Of a stretch of 60,017 nt of DNA, positions 37,654 to 46,817 are shown one piece after another. The stretch is from an uncultured Granulosicoccaceae bacterium (lineage in GTDB: Bacteria > Pseudomonadota > Gammaproteobacteria > Granulosicoccales > Granulosicoccaceae), in the NCBI GenBank assembly GCA_938041955.1, contig CALISD010000029.1:1-60017 (forward strand). Direction: 5' to 3'. A program made the position numbers and the translations under genes. The notes under the pieces are model-generated. The model did no database searches. It had not been told where the DNA came from and worked only from the letters and a program-made list of their open reading frames with translations. Within the stretch, counting starts at the first letter, position 1, and the number at the start of each line of letters is the position of its first letter.

Positions 37654-38091
37654 ATGGTCTGGAAACCACACGCCACCGTTGCCGCAGTCATTCAAAGGGA
37701 CAATACCTTTCTAATGGTTGAAGAAAAGATCGAGGGCGACATCGTCATCAACCAGCCTGCCGGGCATTTAGATGACAATGAAAGCCTGACCTCCGCGGTA
37801 ATACGTGAAGTGCAGGAAGAGACCGCCTGGACATTTCAGCCCCAAGGGATCATCGGAATCTACCGTTGGCAGCATCCGTCAAAGACTCATACTCATATAC
37901 GCACCACTTTTTTTGGAACAGTGTCTGATCACAACCCGGAACAACCACTGGACAGCCCTATCATAAGAGCGATCTGGCTCACCCGTGATCAACTACTGGA
38001 TTCAAACCTGAGAAGCCCAATGGTGGTGCGTTGTATTGATGATTACCTGAATAGCCGACAATACCCTTTGGAAATACTTCATGAGATGTAG
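37654..38091 (+). CDS. nudJ: NUDIX hydrolase, NudJ-type
   Basis: 145 residues. The Nudix box runs from G37 to W59 (GHLDDNE, REVQEET), with Ala58 where the consensus has Gly. NQPAGHLDD and the position directly before mnmA, as in E. coli, point to NudJ, which hydrolyses HMP-pyrophosphate and nucleoside di- and triphosphates. It is 24 bp from mnmA and probably in one operon. Confidence 0.88.
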   Translation: MVWKPHATVAAVIQRDNTFLMVEEKIEGDIVINQPAGHLDDNESLTSAVIREVQEETAWTFQPQGIIGIYRWQHPSKTHTHIRTTFFGTVSDHNPEQPLDSPIIRAIWLTRDQLLDSNLRSPMVVRCIDDYLNSRQYPLEILHEM

Positions 38092-38115
38092 TGTTTCAGC
38101 GCTGGACTTAATTCA

Positions 38116-39210
38116 ATGACAACCACCCCCCAACCTGTTGTGCTAGGCGTATCCGGTGGTGTTGATTCTGCCGTGGCTGCGCATTTACTAAAGCGTGATC
38201 CTGCCTATCAGGTGCAAGCTGTGTTCATGCAAAACTGGGAAGAAGAAGACGACGACTACTGCACCGCTGTTGAAGACTTCCGCGATGCAGCTGGTGTATG
38301 CGAAAGCCTCGGCATACCACTCACCAGCGTGAATTTTTCCGGTGAATACTGGAAAACCGTCTTCGCCGGTTTTCTCGATGAATACAATGCCGGCAGAACA
38401 CCCAACCCAGATATTCTTTGCAACAAGGAAATCAAATTTAAAGCATTTCTGCATCACGCCAAAACACTTGGCGCTCAGAAGATAGCGACCGGTCACTACG
38501 TTCGCAGTGATATAGCGAATGACGGCAAAGTACGCTTGCTACGTGGCGCTGATGGAAACAAAGATCAATCGTATTTTCTGCACACCCTCAGCCAATCACA
38601 GTTGGAACACGCGCTATTCCCGGTGGGAGAGCTACAGAAATCGGATCTACGTGCTCTCGCACATGACCTCAACCTGCAAGTACACGATAAGAAAGACAGC
38701 ACCGGAATTTGCTTCATCGGGGAGCGAAAATTTCGCGATTTCCTATCTGAATATGTTGCCACTAAACCAGGCAATATAATCACTCTGGCTGAAGACATTG
38801 TTGGCAAGCACAACGGCACTGCCCTCTACACGATCGGCCAACGCCAGGGCTTAGGTATCGGCGGTAATGCGAAATATCCTAATGAACCCTGGTACGTTGC
38901 AGACAAGCGACTGGAAACCAACGAGCTAATTGTCGTGCAAGGACACGACCACCCCGCCCTTCATAAAACCTCACTACGCGCTGGTAAACTGCACTGGATA
39001 AGAGAGCACCCGACAGACAACTATCAGTGCACCGCAAAAACACGTTATCGACAGCAAGATCAGCAGTGTACTATTCACTTTGAAGGTGATCACAACGCTG
39101 TTGTTGTTTTTGAAGAAAGCGTACGGGCAATAACCCCGGGTCAGTCAATTGTCTTCTACAACGGCGATGAATGCCTGGGTGGTGGTATCATTGAAATGGC
39201 ACCCCACTAA
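38116..39210 (+). CDS. mnmA: tRNA-specific 2-thiouridylase MnmA
   Basis: 364 residues. It puts sulfur on U34 of tRNA-Lys, -Glu and -Gln, using sulfur relayed from IscS/TusE. PP-loop SGGVDS at 13-18; catalytic C102 in NPDILCNKE and persulfide C199 in [13 protein letters not shown]. The C-terminal barrel is complete. A 7-bp hairpin (39212-39229, no T-run) follows the stop. Confidence 0.97.
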   Translation: MTTTPQPVVLGVSGGVDSAVAAHLLKRDPAYQVQAVFMQNWEEEDDDYCTAVEDFRDAAGVCESLGIPLTSVNFSGEYWKTVFAGFLDEYNAGRTPNPDILCNKEIKFKAFLHHAKTLGAQKIATGHYVRSDIANDGKVRLLRGADGNKDQSYFLHTLSQSQLEHALFPVGELQKSDLRALAHDLNLQVHDKKDSTGICFIGERKFRDFLSEYVATKPGNIITLAEDIVGKHNGTALYTIGQRQGLGIGGNAKYPNEPWYVADKRLETNELIVVQGHDHPALHKTSLRAGKLHWIREHPTDNYQCTAKTRYRQQDQQCTIHFEGDHNAVVVFEESVRAITPGQSIVFYNGDECLGGGIIEMAPH

Positions 39211-39409
39211 CGCTATTTCGATAAATAGCTACAGGAGTATCGCCACTGAACACCATGATGTTTACTACCCACAATCTACTCAAAAGGCCAATCTATCACT
39301 TGGCAGAAACAACAAAGGCTCGATTTGCCAGGCAAGCTTGCTCAACACCGGAACTCGTCTTAATGAAATATGCTCGCATTCACGCACCGGTCAACGCGCG
39401 GTTACTCCA
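39211..39409. other. Gap between mnmA and hflD
   Basis: Hairpin GCTATTT - CGAT - AAATAGC lies two bases after the mnmA stop. The hflD frame is open through the whole gap but its sequence here does not look like HflD, so I leave it outside the gene. Confidence 0.5.
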
Positions 39410-40033
39410 TTGATCACATCAATAGAAAATCAAACCATAGCCCTTTCGGGCTTATTTCTCGCCACCGAGCTAGTGCAGACTATCGCCAATACAGGACAGT
39501 TCAACGAAGGAAATATGCGGATCGCACTGGAATCCCTCTTCAACACTGATCCAGACACTGTGGAATCAGTCTATGGCAGCATAAACAACCTGCGACCCGG
39601 CCAGCAGCGGCTGATTGATCAGCTCGGCGGGACCGACAGCAAGCCGAATATGCAAATTACCCAGTACACCCTGACCTTGCTAAAACTTGAGAACAAATGC
39701 CACGCGCAGCCGCAAGTGATGGATAGAATTAGCCGCGGCATCGACAGCGCAAATAAGATGAGGACGCACTACGACACTTTAGACAACGAGATTATTGCGT
39801 TGCTTGCAAAAATCTACACGGACAATGTCAGTGAGATTTCACCGAGAGTGGTGGTCCATGGCAATCGCGAATACCTTGAACAAGAAAAACATGCTGATTG
39901 CATTCGCGCCTGCCTGCTCGCCGGGCTTCGCGCAGCGGTTTTGTGGCGACAATGCGGCGGCAGTCGTTGGAAAATCGTTTCAGGCAGACAGCGCTATGTT
40001 AACCAGGCAAGTAAGAGCTTGAGCTCCATTTAG
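39410..40033 (+). CDS. hflD: HflD-family protein (lysogenization regulator homologue)
   Basis: 207 residues from TTG (MITSIENQTIALSGLF), whose alignment to E. coli HflD (213 residues, MAKNYYDITLALAG) fits at the first residues. Conserved later: GQQRLIDQLGG, ITQYTLTLLKLENK, IYTDNVSEISPRVVVHG and LLAGLRAAVLWRQCGGSRW. HflD is a membrane-associated helical protein whose gene follows mnmA in many gammaproteobacteria. No ribosome-binding site is seen before the TTG. The purB gene that usually follows is absent here. Confidence 0.88.
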   Translation: MITSIENQTIALSGLFLATELVQTIANTGQFNEGNMRIALESLFNTDPDTVESVYGSINNLRPGQQRLIDQLGGTDSKPNMQITQYTLTLLKLENKCHAQPQVMDRISRGIDSANKMRTHYDTLDNEIIALLAKIYTDNVSEISPRVVVHGNREYLEQEKHADCIRACLLAGLRAAVLWRQCGGSRWKIVSGRQRYVNQASKSLSSI

Positions 40034-40115
40034 TTCGACTAAATGTATCACTTAAAATTTAACTCAAACAATACTGCAACGGCCCGATAACAGCCTTTTA
40101 TCGTTGGTCGTCAAC

Positions 40116-41204
40116 ATGGCACTTTCCTGCCAACAGATTCGCAAAGTGTTACCTAACTGCCTGATTTGCATGGGCGGTGAAGACACAGAAGAAATATCGA
40201 TTGTCGCGCAAAGCTCACCGTATGCGCTGGAATGCAACATCGACTACTTCGCAGAGCTGATGGAAGAGTTGCAAAATTCATTGTATCGCTTCGACGACTA
40301 CAACTTTGTATTCACGCGTAGTGTCACCGAACTGCCCGCAAAGTTTGATCAAACGCCGAATCTGGTGGTATTTGTCATGGGCGATGAGTGGGCCCGAGTC
40401 CCAACCTATGCCAGTCGCGTGCATGCGGTCTTCAAAGCGCCCGGGCAACACATGAAAATCGCGACTCATAAACGCTGGGTGCGATTCAACCTCATGACTT
40501 GCATTCAATATTTTCGCCAACAGTTAAAGCGCTTTCCCCACCATCACCGCGATCTAACAAATAACATATTCGCCGTACCTTACGGATACTACCGCTTACC
40601 GCGCAGAGCAGAAGTGAAGCCAATTAATGACAGAGACATAGATGCCTCTTTCACCGGCAGTATTGATCACAAAAAGGTACTAGGCGGTCTAATAAAAACA
40701 GCCAAAGTACTATCACGCGAGCGAATGGTTGAGGTGGTCAATCGGTGGAAAAATGGCAAACACTACCGCGTTGATGTAAAACTATCCAGCTACTTCCCAA
40801 AGGCGAAAGATCAACCGGAACATGATGACTATCCGACTATTTTAATGAACACAAAAATTTGTCTCTCACCAAGAGGTACACATCTGGAAACCTACCGGTT
40901 ATGCGAAGGCATGTACTACGGTTGTGTCGTAATTTCTGAAGAGCAACCGGATCACTGGTTCGCCAAAAACTCACCAGCGATAATCGTTAAAGACTGGAAT
41001 CAACTACCAAACATACTGGATGAGTTGCTTGAGAACCCGGAACAATTGGCTGAACATCAACAGGCTTCACTCAATTACTGGGAATCAACGCTCGCACCGA
41101 AAGCAGTCGCAACGCACCTGAACACTTGCCTCAGTGGCTTATCCGCCCAACTAGCTGCCAACGATGATGAAAAGCCGTTAGCTCCTCAAAAAATGGCAAT
41201 TTAG
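40116..41204 (+). CDS. Exostosin-like (GT47-type) protein
   Basis: 362 residues from the ATG at 40116; a TTG at 40104 adds four. The C-terminal block MNTKICLSPRGTHLETYR, then LCEGMYYGCVVISEEQP is the exostosin/GT47 signature (CLxPRG ... E-x3-G-C-V-x-V). VPYGYYRLP and DASFTGSIDHKKV fit the same fold. Cytoplasmic, no signal. The acceptor is unknown. It lies apart from the glycan region and follows hflD in the same direction. Confidence 0.7.
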   Translation: MALSCQQIRKVLPNCLICMGGEDTEEISIVAQSSPYALECNIDYFAELMEELQNSLYRFDDYNFVFTRSVTELPAKFDQTPNLVVFVMGDEWARVPTYASRVHAVFKAPGQHMKIATHKRWVRFNLMTCIQYFRQQLKRFPHHHRDLTNNIFAVPYGYYRLPRRAEVKPINDRDIDASFTGSIDHKKVLGGLIKTAKVLSRERMVEVVNRWKNGKHYRVDVKLSSYFPKAKDQPEHDDYPTILMNTKICLSPRGTHLETYRLCEGMYYGCVVISEEQPDHWFAKNSPAIIVKDWNQLPNILDELLENPEQLAEHQQASLNYWESTLAPKAVATHLNTCLSGLSAQLAANDDEKPLAPQKMAI

Positions 41205-41378
41205 CCGTAACCATTCAGGGCGCACATGACTTATCTATGGGTGTTGTCGTGCGTGCTCAAATACACCTTACGTTGCGCCGGAACCCCTGCCCTATTATTG
41301 AATAACCAGGTACCGTAACATGCAGTCGAAAGCTTGAATGTCGATGAGAGTAATACTTATATGTACAGACTAACAATG

Positions 41379-41544
41379 CTAGTGGGCTGTGCGGGAAGTT
41401 CGGTAACAAACTTTTCGCAGCCACAGTCGTCAGAGCAAGGCGGAAAAATGCAGGCATAGCAGGGCCTACGTCGAATTTTTCCAACGCAGCTATGGCGGCT
41501 GTGGCTTCGATCCGTGTTACCGAACTTTCCAAAGAGCCCACTAG
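41379..41544 (+). mobile_element. CTAG-type palindromic MITE-like element, copy A
   Basis: 166 bp with ends CTAGTGGGCT ... AGCCCACTAG; the inverted match continues inward (GGAAGTTCGGTAACA against TGTTACCGAACTTTCC). Two further nested pairs, AGCCACAG / CTGTGGCT and GGAAAAAT / ATTTTTCC, would let the whole unit fold into one long hairpin. No coding capacity for a transposase. Lies in the 551-bp gap between the exostosin-like and HupE genes; the rest of the gap shows nothing. Confidence 0.85.
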
Positions 41545-41755
41545 CTGGGGCTGGAACCGGTCAACTGGCCAATCCTGTCTCCAAGGTAGCGCCAGCCAGA
41601 CAACAGTAAGATAAGCTGACTGAAAAACTACCCGCAACGGGCAGCTTTGCTTATTGCACTAGCAAACTAATTTCTGGCAAACAGCACCTTGCTCTGAGTC
41701 TATTCATAAAAATAGATTGCCTGCAGGACGATTTGCCGTAATCTAACCAAGTAAT

Positions 41756-43054
41756 CTAACCAATAAGGGCATTTAAAAATTCCAACCCTCGCTGCCCGCT
41801 CCAGAATGCAGCAAGCCCGATACACGGCAGCGCTATAGCCCACTTAATCGGTGAAACTGCAACCGGGAATTTCCGCCCGATGACATACAGCAGTGGCCAC
41901 AGCAGCAACACAACCGCTAACTGACCAATCTCAACGCCCACGTTAAAGGATAATAAACTCATCCATAAATTCGGAGAATTAACACCAAGAATTTCACGCA
42001 ACACAAAAGAAAAACCCAACCCGTGCAGCATGCCAATGAGTACAGTGATCAGTACTCCCTTGCTTTGCGCTTTATTGCTGCCAAGTGCGTACACCGCAGC
42101 AATGACGATAGAAATGGCGATACCGGTTTCGACCAGTGGCACAAACCACGGGAAGTTCGGCACGTATCCAAAGAACCCCACGGTCAGCGTTAGCATATGC
42201 CCGATAGTGAATCCGCTAACGCGCCAGATCAAAACCGGTAGTGCCGCTGCACCAAGCACCAGACAGACAACGAATATCAAATGATCGTATCCACTTAATA
42301 TATGGCGAACACCCTCCACCACAAACGTATACGCGGCCGCCCAGGTAGAATTGGTAATTTCAACAGGCTGATCAAGCAGTCCTTTTATTCGAAATATTTC
42401 CGGCGGCGTGTCAGCATAGTCAACAATCAAATTAGCCGTTTCTTCCTGACCCGCCAAACCGGGATTGAGATCACTTGAAACCCGGTAACCCGACACTGCA
42501 TCTACACCGCGATATTGCAGCCATACATCAACAACAACATCACCGACAAACGGTGCGGGCTCAATAATCTGCGTCGAGTGTTTTGCAAACGCGGCTTTTG
42601 CTTCATCCAGCGTGCTAAAGGGTGGCTGTGATAACCCGGCAAACAAAGACACTGCGTTAACCGCCGCCATCAGTTGCTGGCCTTTTGACTCAATTGTGTG
42701 ACCCTGACCAGCTATCTCACCAAGCCCTAGCGGATCAGCGTCAATCGCACTGAAATCAACGTAATGCATCAACTCACCACCCACCATTTCATTAGTGCTA
42801 AACGGTGCCGGCAGACGGCTTCCATCTTCCTGCTCCGCGCCAACCCGGTCAGCAACCAGATAGGGCATTGGCAGGCGTAAAAATACATCGACACCATCAT
42901 CGACGTGCTCAATGTGCATTACGCGAATATTTATATTGAGCTGAAAGTGAGCCGTGGCGGGCGCTGCGATACACAGCAACAACAGCATAAAATAACGCCG
43001 CCAACGACATCGGGCGACATTGCGTCGCCCGAGTCTGTATTCGTCAGTGATCAA
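41756..43054 (-). CDS. HupE/UreJ-family membrane protein
   Basis: 432 residues. A signal peptide (RRYFMLLLLCIAAPATAHF) is followed by a periplasmic domain of about 210 residues. Then come seven or so helices holding the HupE/UreJ_2 motif HILSGYDHLIFVVCLVLG, with FTIGHMLTLT and GMLHGLGFSFVL. Family members are linked to nickel or cobalt uptake or metal homeostasis. The conserved His/Asp in GYDHL, GHML and MLHGLG would line the path. It follows the MBL-fold gene by 42 bp. Confidence 0.88.
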   Translation of the reverse strand: MITDEYRLGRRNVARCRWRRYFMLLLLCIAAPATAHFQLNINIRVMHIEHVDDGVDVFLRLPMPYLVADRVGAEQEDGSRLPAPFSTNEMVGGELMHYVDFSAIDADPLGLGEIAGQGHTIESKGQQLMAAVNAVSLFAGLSQPPFSTLDEAKAAFAKHSTQIIEPAPFVGDVVVDVWLQYRGVDAVSGYRVSSDLNPGLAGQEETANLIVDYADTPPEIFRIKGLLDQPVEITNSTWAAAYTFVVEGVRHILSGYDHLIFVVCLVLGAAALPVLIWRVSGFTIGHMLTLTVGFFGYVPNFPWFVPLVETGIAISIVIAAVYALGSNKAQSKGVLITVLIGMLHGLGFSFVLREILGVNSPNLWMSLLSFNVGVEIGQLAVVLLLWPLLYVIGRKFPVAVSPIKWAIALPCIGLAAFWSGQRGLEFLNALIG

Positions 43055-43096
43055 CTGATTACAAATACAGTGTGGTGCCGGTTACTGATTTCTTCT

Positions 43097-44029
43097 TTAC
43101 TTCTCTGCTGTAACCATATTGTGCGACCCGAAGTAATACACATGACCCTGCTTTCCTTCAAGGTCTGCCTTGGTCAACGTTACTGATGGTGAATCCAGCA
43201 TAGTGTTTTCATGGGTTTCAGCCCACTCAGTCGCAGGCATCAGGGTTGAAGTGTAGTACGTCGTCTCAGGCACCAGGTAATGATGAGGAATAGCAATTTT
43301 GGCATTAGTCATTGCCAGAACAGCGTCTGCCTGTTTGTAGTCGAGTATGTGCTTTGAACCATCCACCGGAACAAACACAACATCGATATCACCGATTTTC
43401 TCTTTTATTTCTGCAGTGGGCTCAGGACGATTGTCTCCCCACATGAGTAGGCGCATACCACCGGTCTCGATGAGGTACATGGTGTTATCCATATGGCGAA
43501 AGTTATCTACACACGGATCATCACGGCCTTCGAACTGCTTAACCGCTTCTGTCCAGGCCACAGTGCCCGGCGCAACACATTGATGCTTGTCGGCAAGGCC
43601 GGTAATTTTTACATCACCTAGTTCAAACGAACCACCCATTCTGTCGAGCAGCATATTGGCGTCAATTTTATCCAGAGCATCGTGGTCGAAATGAGCGTGG
43701 GTGGACATACCGATATCCACCTCTGCAGCCGGATATTCTACGTGATACCAAAGGCCCCACGCGCCTGACGGATCGTTGCGCCAGGGATCAACAATGATAG
43801 TAATACCACGCGGTGAAGTTACCTGAAAAGATGAGTTACTAAAGTAGGCGATTTCAACGCCGTCTACGGCTTCGCGTGTGCCGCCTTCATTTTGGATCTG
43901 AATGATCCGATCGTGGTTTAACCCGGACTTCCATGATGTCAGACCAGTGCCCTGAACCTGGGTCACCCCCAACATGACACCGCAAGTCACTACTGATGCG
44001 ACACCAAGCTTCTGCCATTTCGCCAGCAT
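43097..44029 (-). CDS. Exported metallo-beta-lactamase-fold hydrolase (UlaG-like/COG2220)
   Basis: 310 residues from the ATG at 44029, which has GGGGGA seven bases upstream. Signal peptide MLAKWQKLGVASVVTCGVMLG. Metal motif HAHFDHD; later ligands LADKHQCV, LMWGDNRPE and PHHYLVPE. DGVEIAYFSNSSFQVTSPRG at the start is typical of UlaG-like beta-lactamase-fold proteins. Two Cys (CVAPG, DDPCVD) could pair in the periplasm. Probably co-transcribed with the HupE-like gene. Confidence 0.85.
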   Translation of the reverse strand: MLAKWQKLGVASVVTCGVMLGVTQVQGTGLTSWKSGLNHDRIIQIQNEGGTREAVDGVEIAYFSNSSFQVTSPRGITIIVDPWRNDPSGAWGLWYHVEYPAAEVDIGMSTHAHFDHDALDKIDANMLLDRMGGSFELGDVKITGLADKHQCVAPGTVAWTEAVKQFEGRDDPCVDNFRHMDNTMYLIETGGMRLLMWGDNRPEPTAEIKEKIGDIDVVFVPVDGSKHILDYKQADAVLAMTNAKIAIPHHYLVPETTYYTSTLMPATEWAETHENTMLDSPSVTLTKADLEGKQGHVYYFGSHNMVTAEK

Positions 44030-44305
44030 TGTATTCCCCCTGTTGTGAACAATAATTCCATGATCGGTCCATGAAATCCCAACAGTAAGTAGACTATCAA
44101 CCCCACCCCTCAACCGCAAACAATTTATCAAGGCCAGTACGCTGCAACGAATCGCCGACCATGTTGGATGCCCTGCAGGAAACGCCATCCACACGCATAC
44201 AACTCAACAATGAAACAAAAAAATCAATCAATAACAAAGTGAAGGACGCACACCACCTGCGCACGCCCACTATGCCTGCAAACCGCATAGCCGCCCTCAA
44301 CTACC

Positions 44306-44468
44306 AGGAGCTTGTCCGAGAAATAGGGTCTTGAGCTCCGTTGTGAGATTTTAGGTCAGACATTTAGATCAATAGAGGCAAATAGTCATTCTTCTTTAAC
44401 GATACGGATCGAAATAGTTGGCCAAAATATCGCGACCGCAGTAGATCCTAGTTCTCGGACAAGCTCCT
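44306..44468. mobile_element. MITE-like element with 17-bp perfect terminal inverted repeats
   Basis: 163 bp bounded by AGGAGCTTGTCCGAGAA and its exact reverse complement. The interior has no open frame of note. Ends are unrelated to the CTAG-type family. Lies in the 628-bp gap between the MBL-fold gene and aguB; no clear target-site duplication. The remaining gap, 44469-44657, carries GGAG eight bases before the aguB ATG and nothing else that I can support. Confidence 0.75.
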
Positions 44469-44657
44469 AGAGGAAGACCCGTACCACGCGTTCTTCTGCC
44501 GCCGTAGCCAGGCGCACGAAAGTGGCACACCTCGGCGCTTGAAACAGGAACGATGCAGGTTACGGGATACCTACTAAGGTGTCTTTATATTTCAAAGTTG
44601 TGCAGGCACTTCGGACCTAGGTAGTATGTAGTGAAGTTGACATTCGGAGAATAATTA

Positions 44658-45533
44658 ATGAGTAGGCAAGTGACAGTTGCAGCAACACAAATGCATTGTG
44701 ACTGGGACATACCGGGCAACATTGATCGGGCGGAATCGCTGGTACGTGAAGCCTCATCAAAGGGCGCTCAAATAATACTTATTCAAGAATTATTTGAAAC
44801 TCCCTACTTCTGCATCGAACAGGATGCAAGTCACCTGGAATTGGCCTCCACCGCCCTGCAAAGCAACACGTTAGAGCGCTTTTCTCGATTGGCTCAGGAG
44901 TTGGAAGTGGTACTCCCCGTAAGCTGGTTTGAACGCTCAGGGAATGTTTTCTTTAATTCGGTTATGACCATCGATGCAAATGGCGAACGTCTAGGCGTCT
45001 ATCGAAAAACACACGTTCCCAATGACGTCGGTTATCAGGAAAAGCAATATTTTTCACCGGGAAATACAGGATTTAAAGTGTGGAAGACGCGCTACGGCAA
45101 TATCGGCGTGGGTATTTGCTGGGACCAGTGGTTTCCAGAGTCTGCACGATGCATGGCATTGATGGGCGCGGAAATCCTGCTATACCCATCAGCGATTGGC
45201 TCTGAGTTGGAAATTGATCACGACTCAGCCCGCCATTGGCAAACGGTTATGCAAGGCCATGCTGCGGCCAACATCATGCCTGTGATTGCATCCAACCGCA
45301 TCGGCACTGAAAAAAACAGTAACCAAACCCAAAGCATGACTTTCTATGGCTCTTCATTTATCTGCGACCACATGGGGCAAATGGTCAGTGAAGCCGATCG
45401 CATAGATTCCTGTGTACTAACACATCAATTTGATCTTGATGCTATCGAAGAACATCGCAATCGTTGGTGTTTATTCAGGGATCGACGCCCCGAACACTAT
45501 GGTGCGATCATGACGTTAGACGGCAGCTTGTAG
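44658..45533 (+). CDS. aguB: N-carbamoylputrescine amidase
   Basis: 291 residues, nitrilase superfamily. Catalytic triad E44 (LIQELFETPYF), K117 (YRKTHVP) and C154 (GICWDQWFPE). The IQELFETPYFC and CWDQWFPE variants are those of AguB, which splits N-carbamoylputrescine into putrescine, CO2 and ammonia. GGAG lies eight bases before the ATG. It is followed by aguA after 18 bp. Confidence 0.95.
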   Translation: MSRQVTVAATQMHCDWDIPGNIDRAESLVREASSKGAQIILIQELFETPYFCIEQDASHLELASTALQSNTLERFSRLAQELEVVLPVSWFERSGNVFFNSVMTIDANGERLGVYRKTHVPNDVGYQEKQYFSPGNTGFKVWKTRYGNIGVGICWDQWFPESARCMALMGAEILLYPSAIGSELEIDHDSARHWQTVMQGHAAANIMPVIASNRIGTEKNSNQTQSMTFYGSSFICDHMGQMVSEADRIDSCVLTHQFDLDAIEEHRNRWCLFRDRRPEHYGAIMTLDGSL

Positions 45534-45551
45534 CACAACTGATTCACCATC

Positions 45552-46697
45552 ATGAATAACGTCATCAAAAATACCACTCCGGTTCAATTGGGTTTCAGAA
45601 TGCCGGCAGAGTGGGAGCGCCAGGAAGCTATCTGGCTACAATGGCCGGGCAGACATCCCGCAGCGACCGCCGATGATGACCTGTTCTACCAGCTACAAAT
45701 GGAGAAGACCTGGATGCTGATGTCTTGGGAAATCCATCAGCAGGTTTCACTATGTATTCTCACCAGCAACGAGTCGCAAAAGGATCACATCCACAGGTCA
45801 ATGACCTACTTCGGTTTTGATATGAGCAAGATCGAATTCCATTTCACCAAACTGGTAGATGTCTGGCATCGCGACACAGGGCCAACTTTCCTGGTCGACG
45901 ACAAAGGCAAATTGGCCGTCACCGATTGGAACTTTAATGGTTGGGGCACTTATCCCGAGTGGGGCAACGCGGAATGCCATATTGCGCAAACGGTTGCCAA
46001 CATTACTAATGCACACGCGTACATTGCGCCTCTGATCACAGAAGGCGGTGCTATCGAGGTGAACGGCAGCGGTACCCTAATGGCAACGCGTAGTTCAATC
46101 ATCAATGACAATCGCAATCCGAATATGAGCCAGGAACAAATCGAACAAGTCTTGAAAGACTATCTCGGGGTTAGTCACTTCATCTGGCTTTCAGGTGCAC
46201 CAGCGGAGGTTTGTGAGCAAGTCCTCGGTGATAGTACCGACTACCATATCGATATCGCTGCACGATTCGTTGCAGCAAACAAAATTCTCTACGCCTGGAC
46301 TGACGAGCAGGATGATCCCCGATACCCCTACCTGGTTAAGCATCTGGAGGAACTGACCGCGGCTACCGATGAACGTGGCAAGCCGCTGACATTGATTCCG
46401 GTTCCCCTACCCGCGGGGGGTGTCTATGCAATAGGCGGACGGCATGATCCAGCGCTTGATTCCGGTAGCCACTTTACCGACGCCAGCTACTTAAACTATT
46501 TGGTCAGTAATAACATCGTGCTTGTACCGGCATTCGGCAACGCCAACGATGTGCAAGCACAACGGATTCTTGCTGAATGTTTCCCTGATCGGAAAATCAT
46601 TCCTATCCCGGTCGTTAGCCTGACCGCAGAGGGCGGTGCTATACATTGTGTTACCCAACAACAGCCGGCTGTTGTAAACGCTTCAATGTCACAATAG
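45552..46697 (+). CDS. aguA: Agmatine deiminase
   Basis: 381 residues, guanidino-modifying fold. MPAEWERQEAIWLQWP at the start; DVWHRDTGPTFLV and TEGGAIEVNG carry substrate-binding acids and His; the nucleophile is C366 in GGAIHCVTQQQP. It turns agmatine into N-carbamoylputrescine, the substrate of AguB. With it, this is a complete arginine-decarboxylase-derived putrescine route. The family also contains peptidyl-arginine deiminases, but pairing with aguB supports agmatine. Confidence 0.95.
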   Translation: MNNVIKNTTPVQLGFRMPAEWERQEAIWLQWPGRHPAATADDDLFYQLQMEKTWMLMSWEIHQQVSLCILTSNESQKDHIHRSMTYFGFDMSKIEFHFTKLVDVWHRDTGPTFLVDDKGKLAVTDWNFNGWGTYPEWGNAECHIAQTVANITNAHAYIAPLITEGGAIEVNGSGTLMATRSSIINDNRNPNMSQEQIEQVLKDYLGVSHFIWLSGAPAEVCEQVLGDSTDYHIDIAARFVAANKILYAWTDEQDDPRYPYLVKHLEELTAATDERGKPLTLIPVPLPAGGVYAIGGRHDPALDSGSHFTDASYLNYLVSNNIVLVPAFGNANDVQAQRILAECFPDRKIIPIPVVSLTAEGGAIHCVTQQQPAVVNASMSQ

Positions 46698-46817
46698 ATA
46701 TCCCAATCGAAATTATTCATTGCGAAACAGGGTTACCGCGCCAATCTTATCCGACCGGAAAACAATTAGTATCATGACCGCTATATCTTTCTCTGGCTTG
46801 CGCCTCGCTGCAACACA

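Noticed and set aside
39149..39409. 87-codon N-terminal extension of hflD overlapping mnmA
   Set aside because: The extra sequence does not resemble HflD, and the TTG at 39410 restores the family N-terminus.
39410..40033. hflD as evidence of a prophage region
   Set aside because: HflD is a host gene normally next to mnmA; no integrase or phage structural genes are present.
41257..41637. Minus-strand open frame through repeat copy A, with a similar peptide at 54523-54849 through copy B
   Set aside because: The shared peptide is only the repeat read in one frame; copies C and D break or shift it and there is no start signal.
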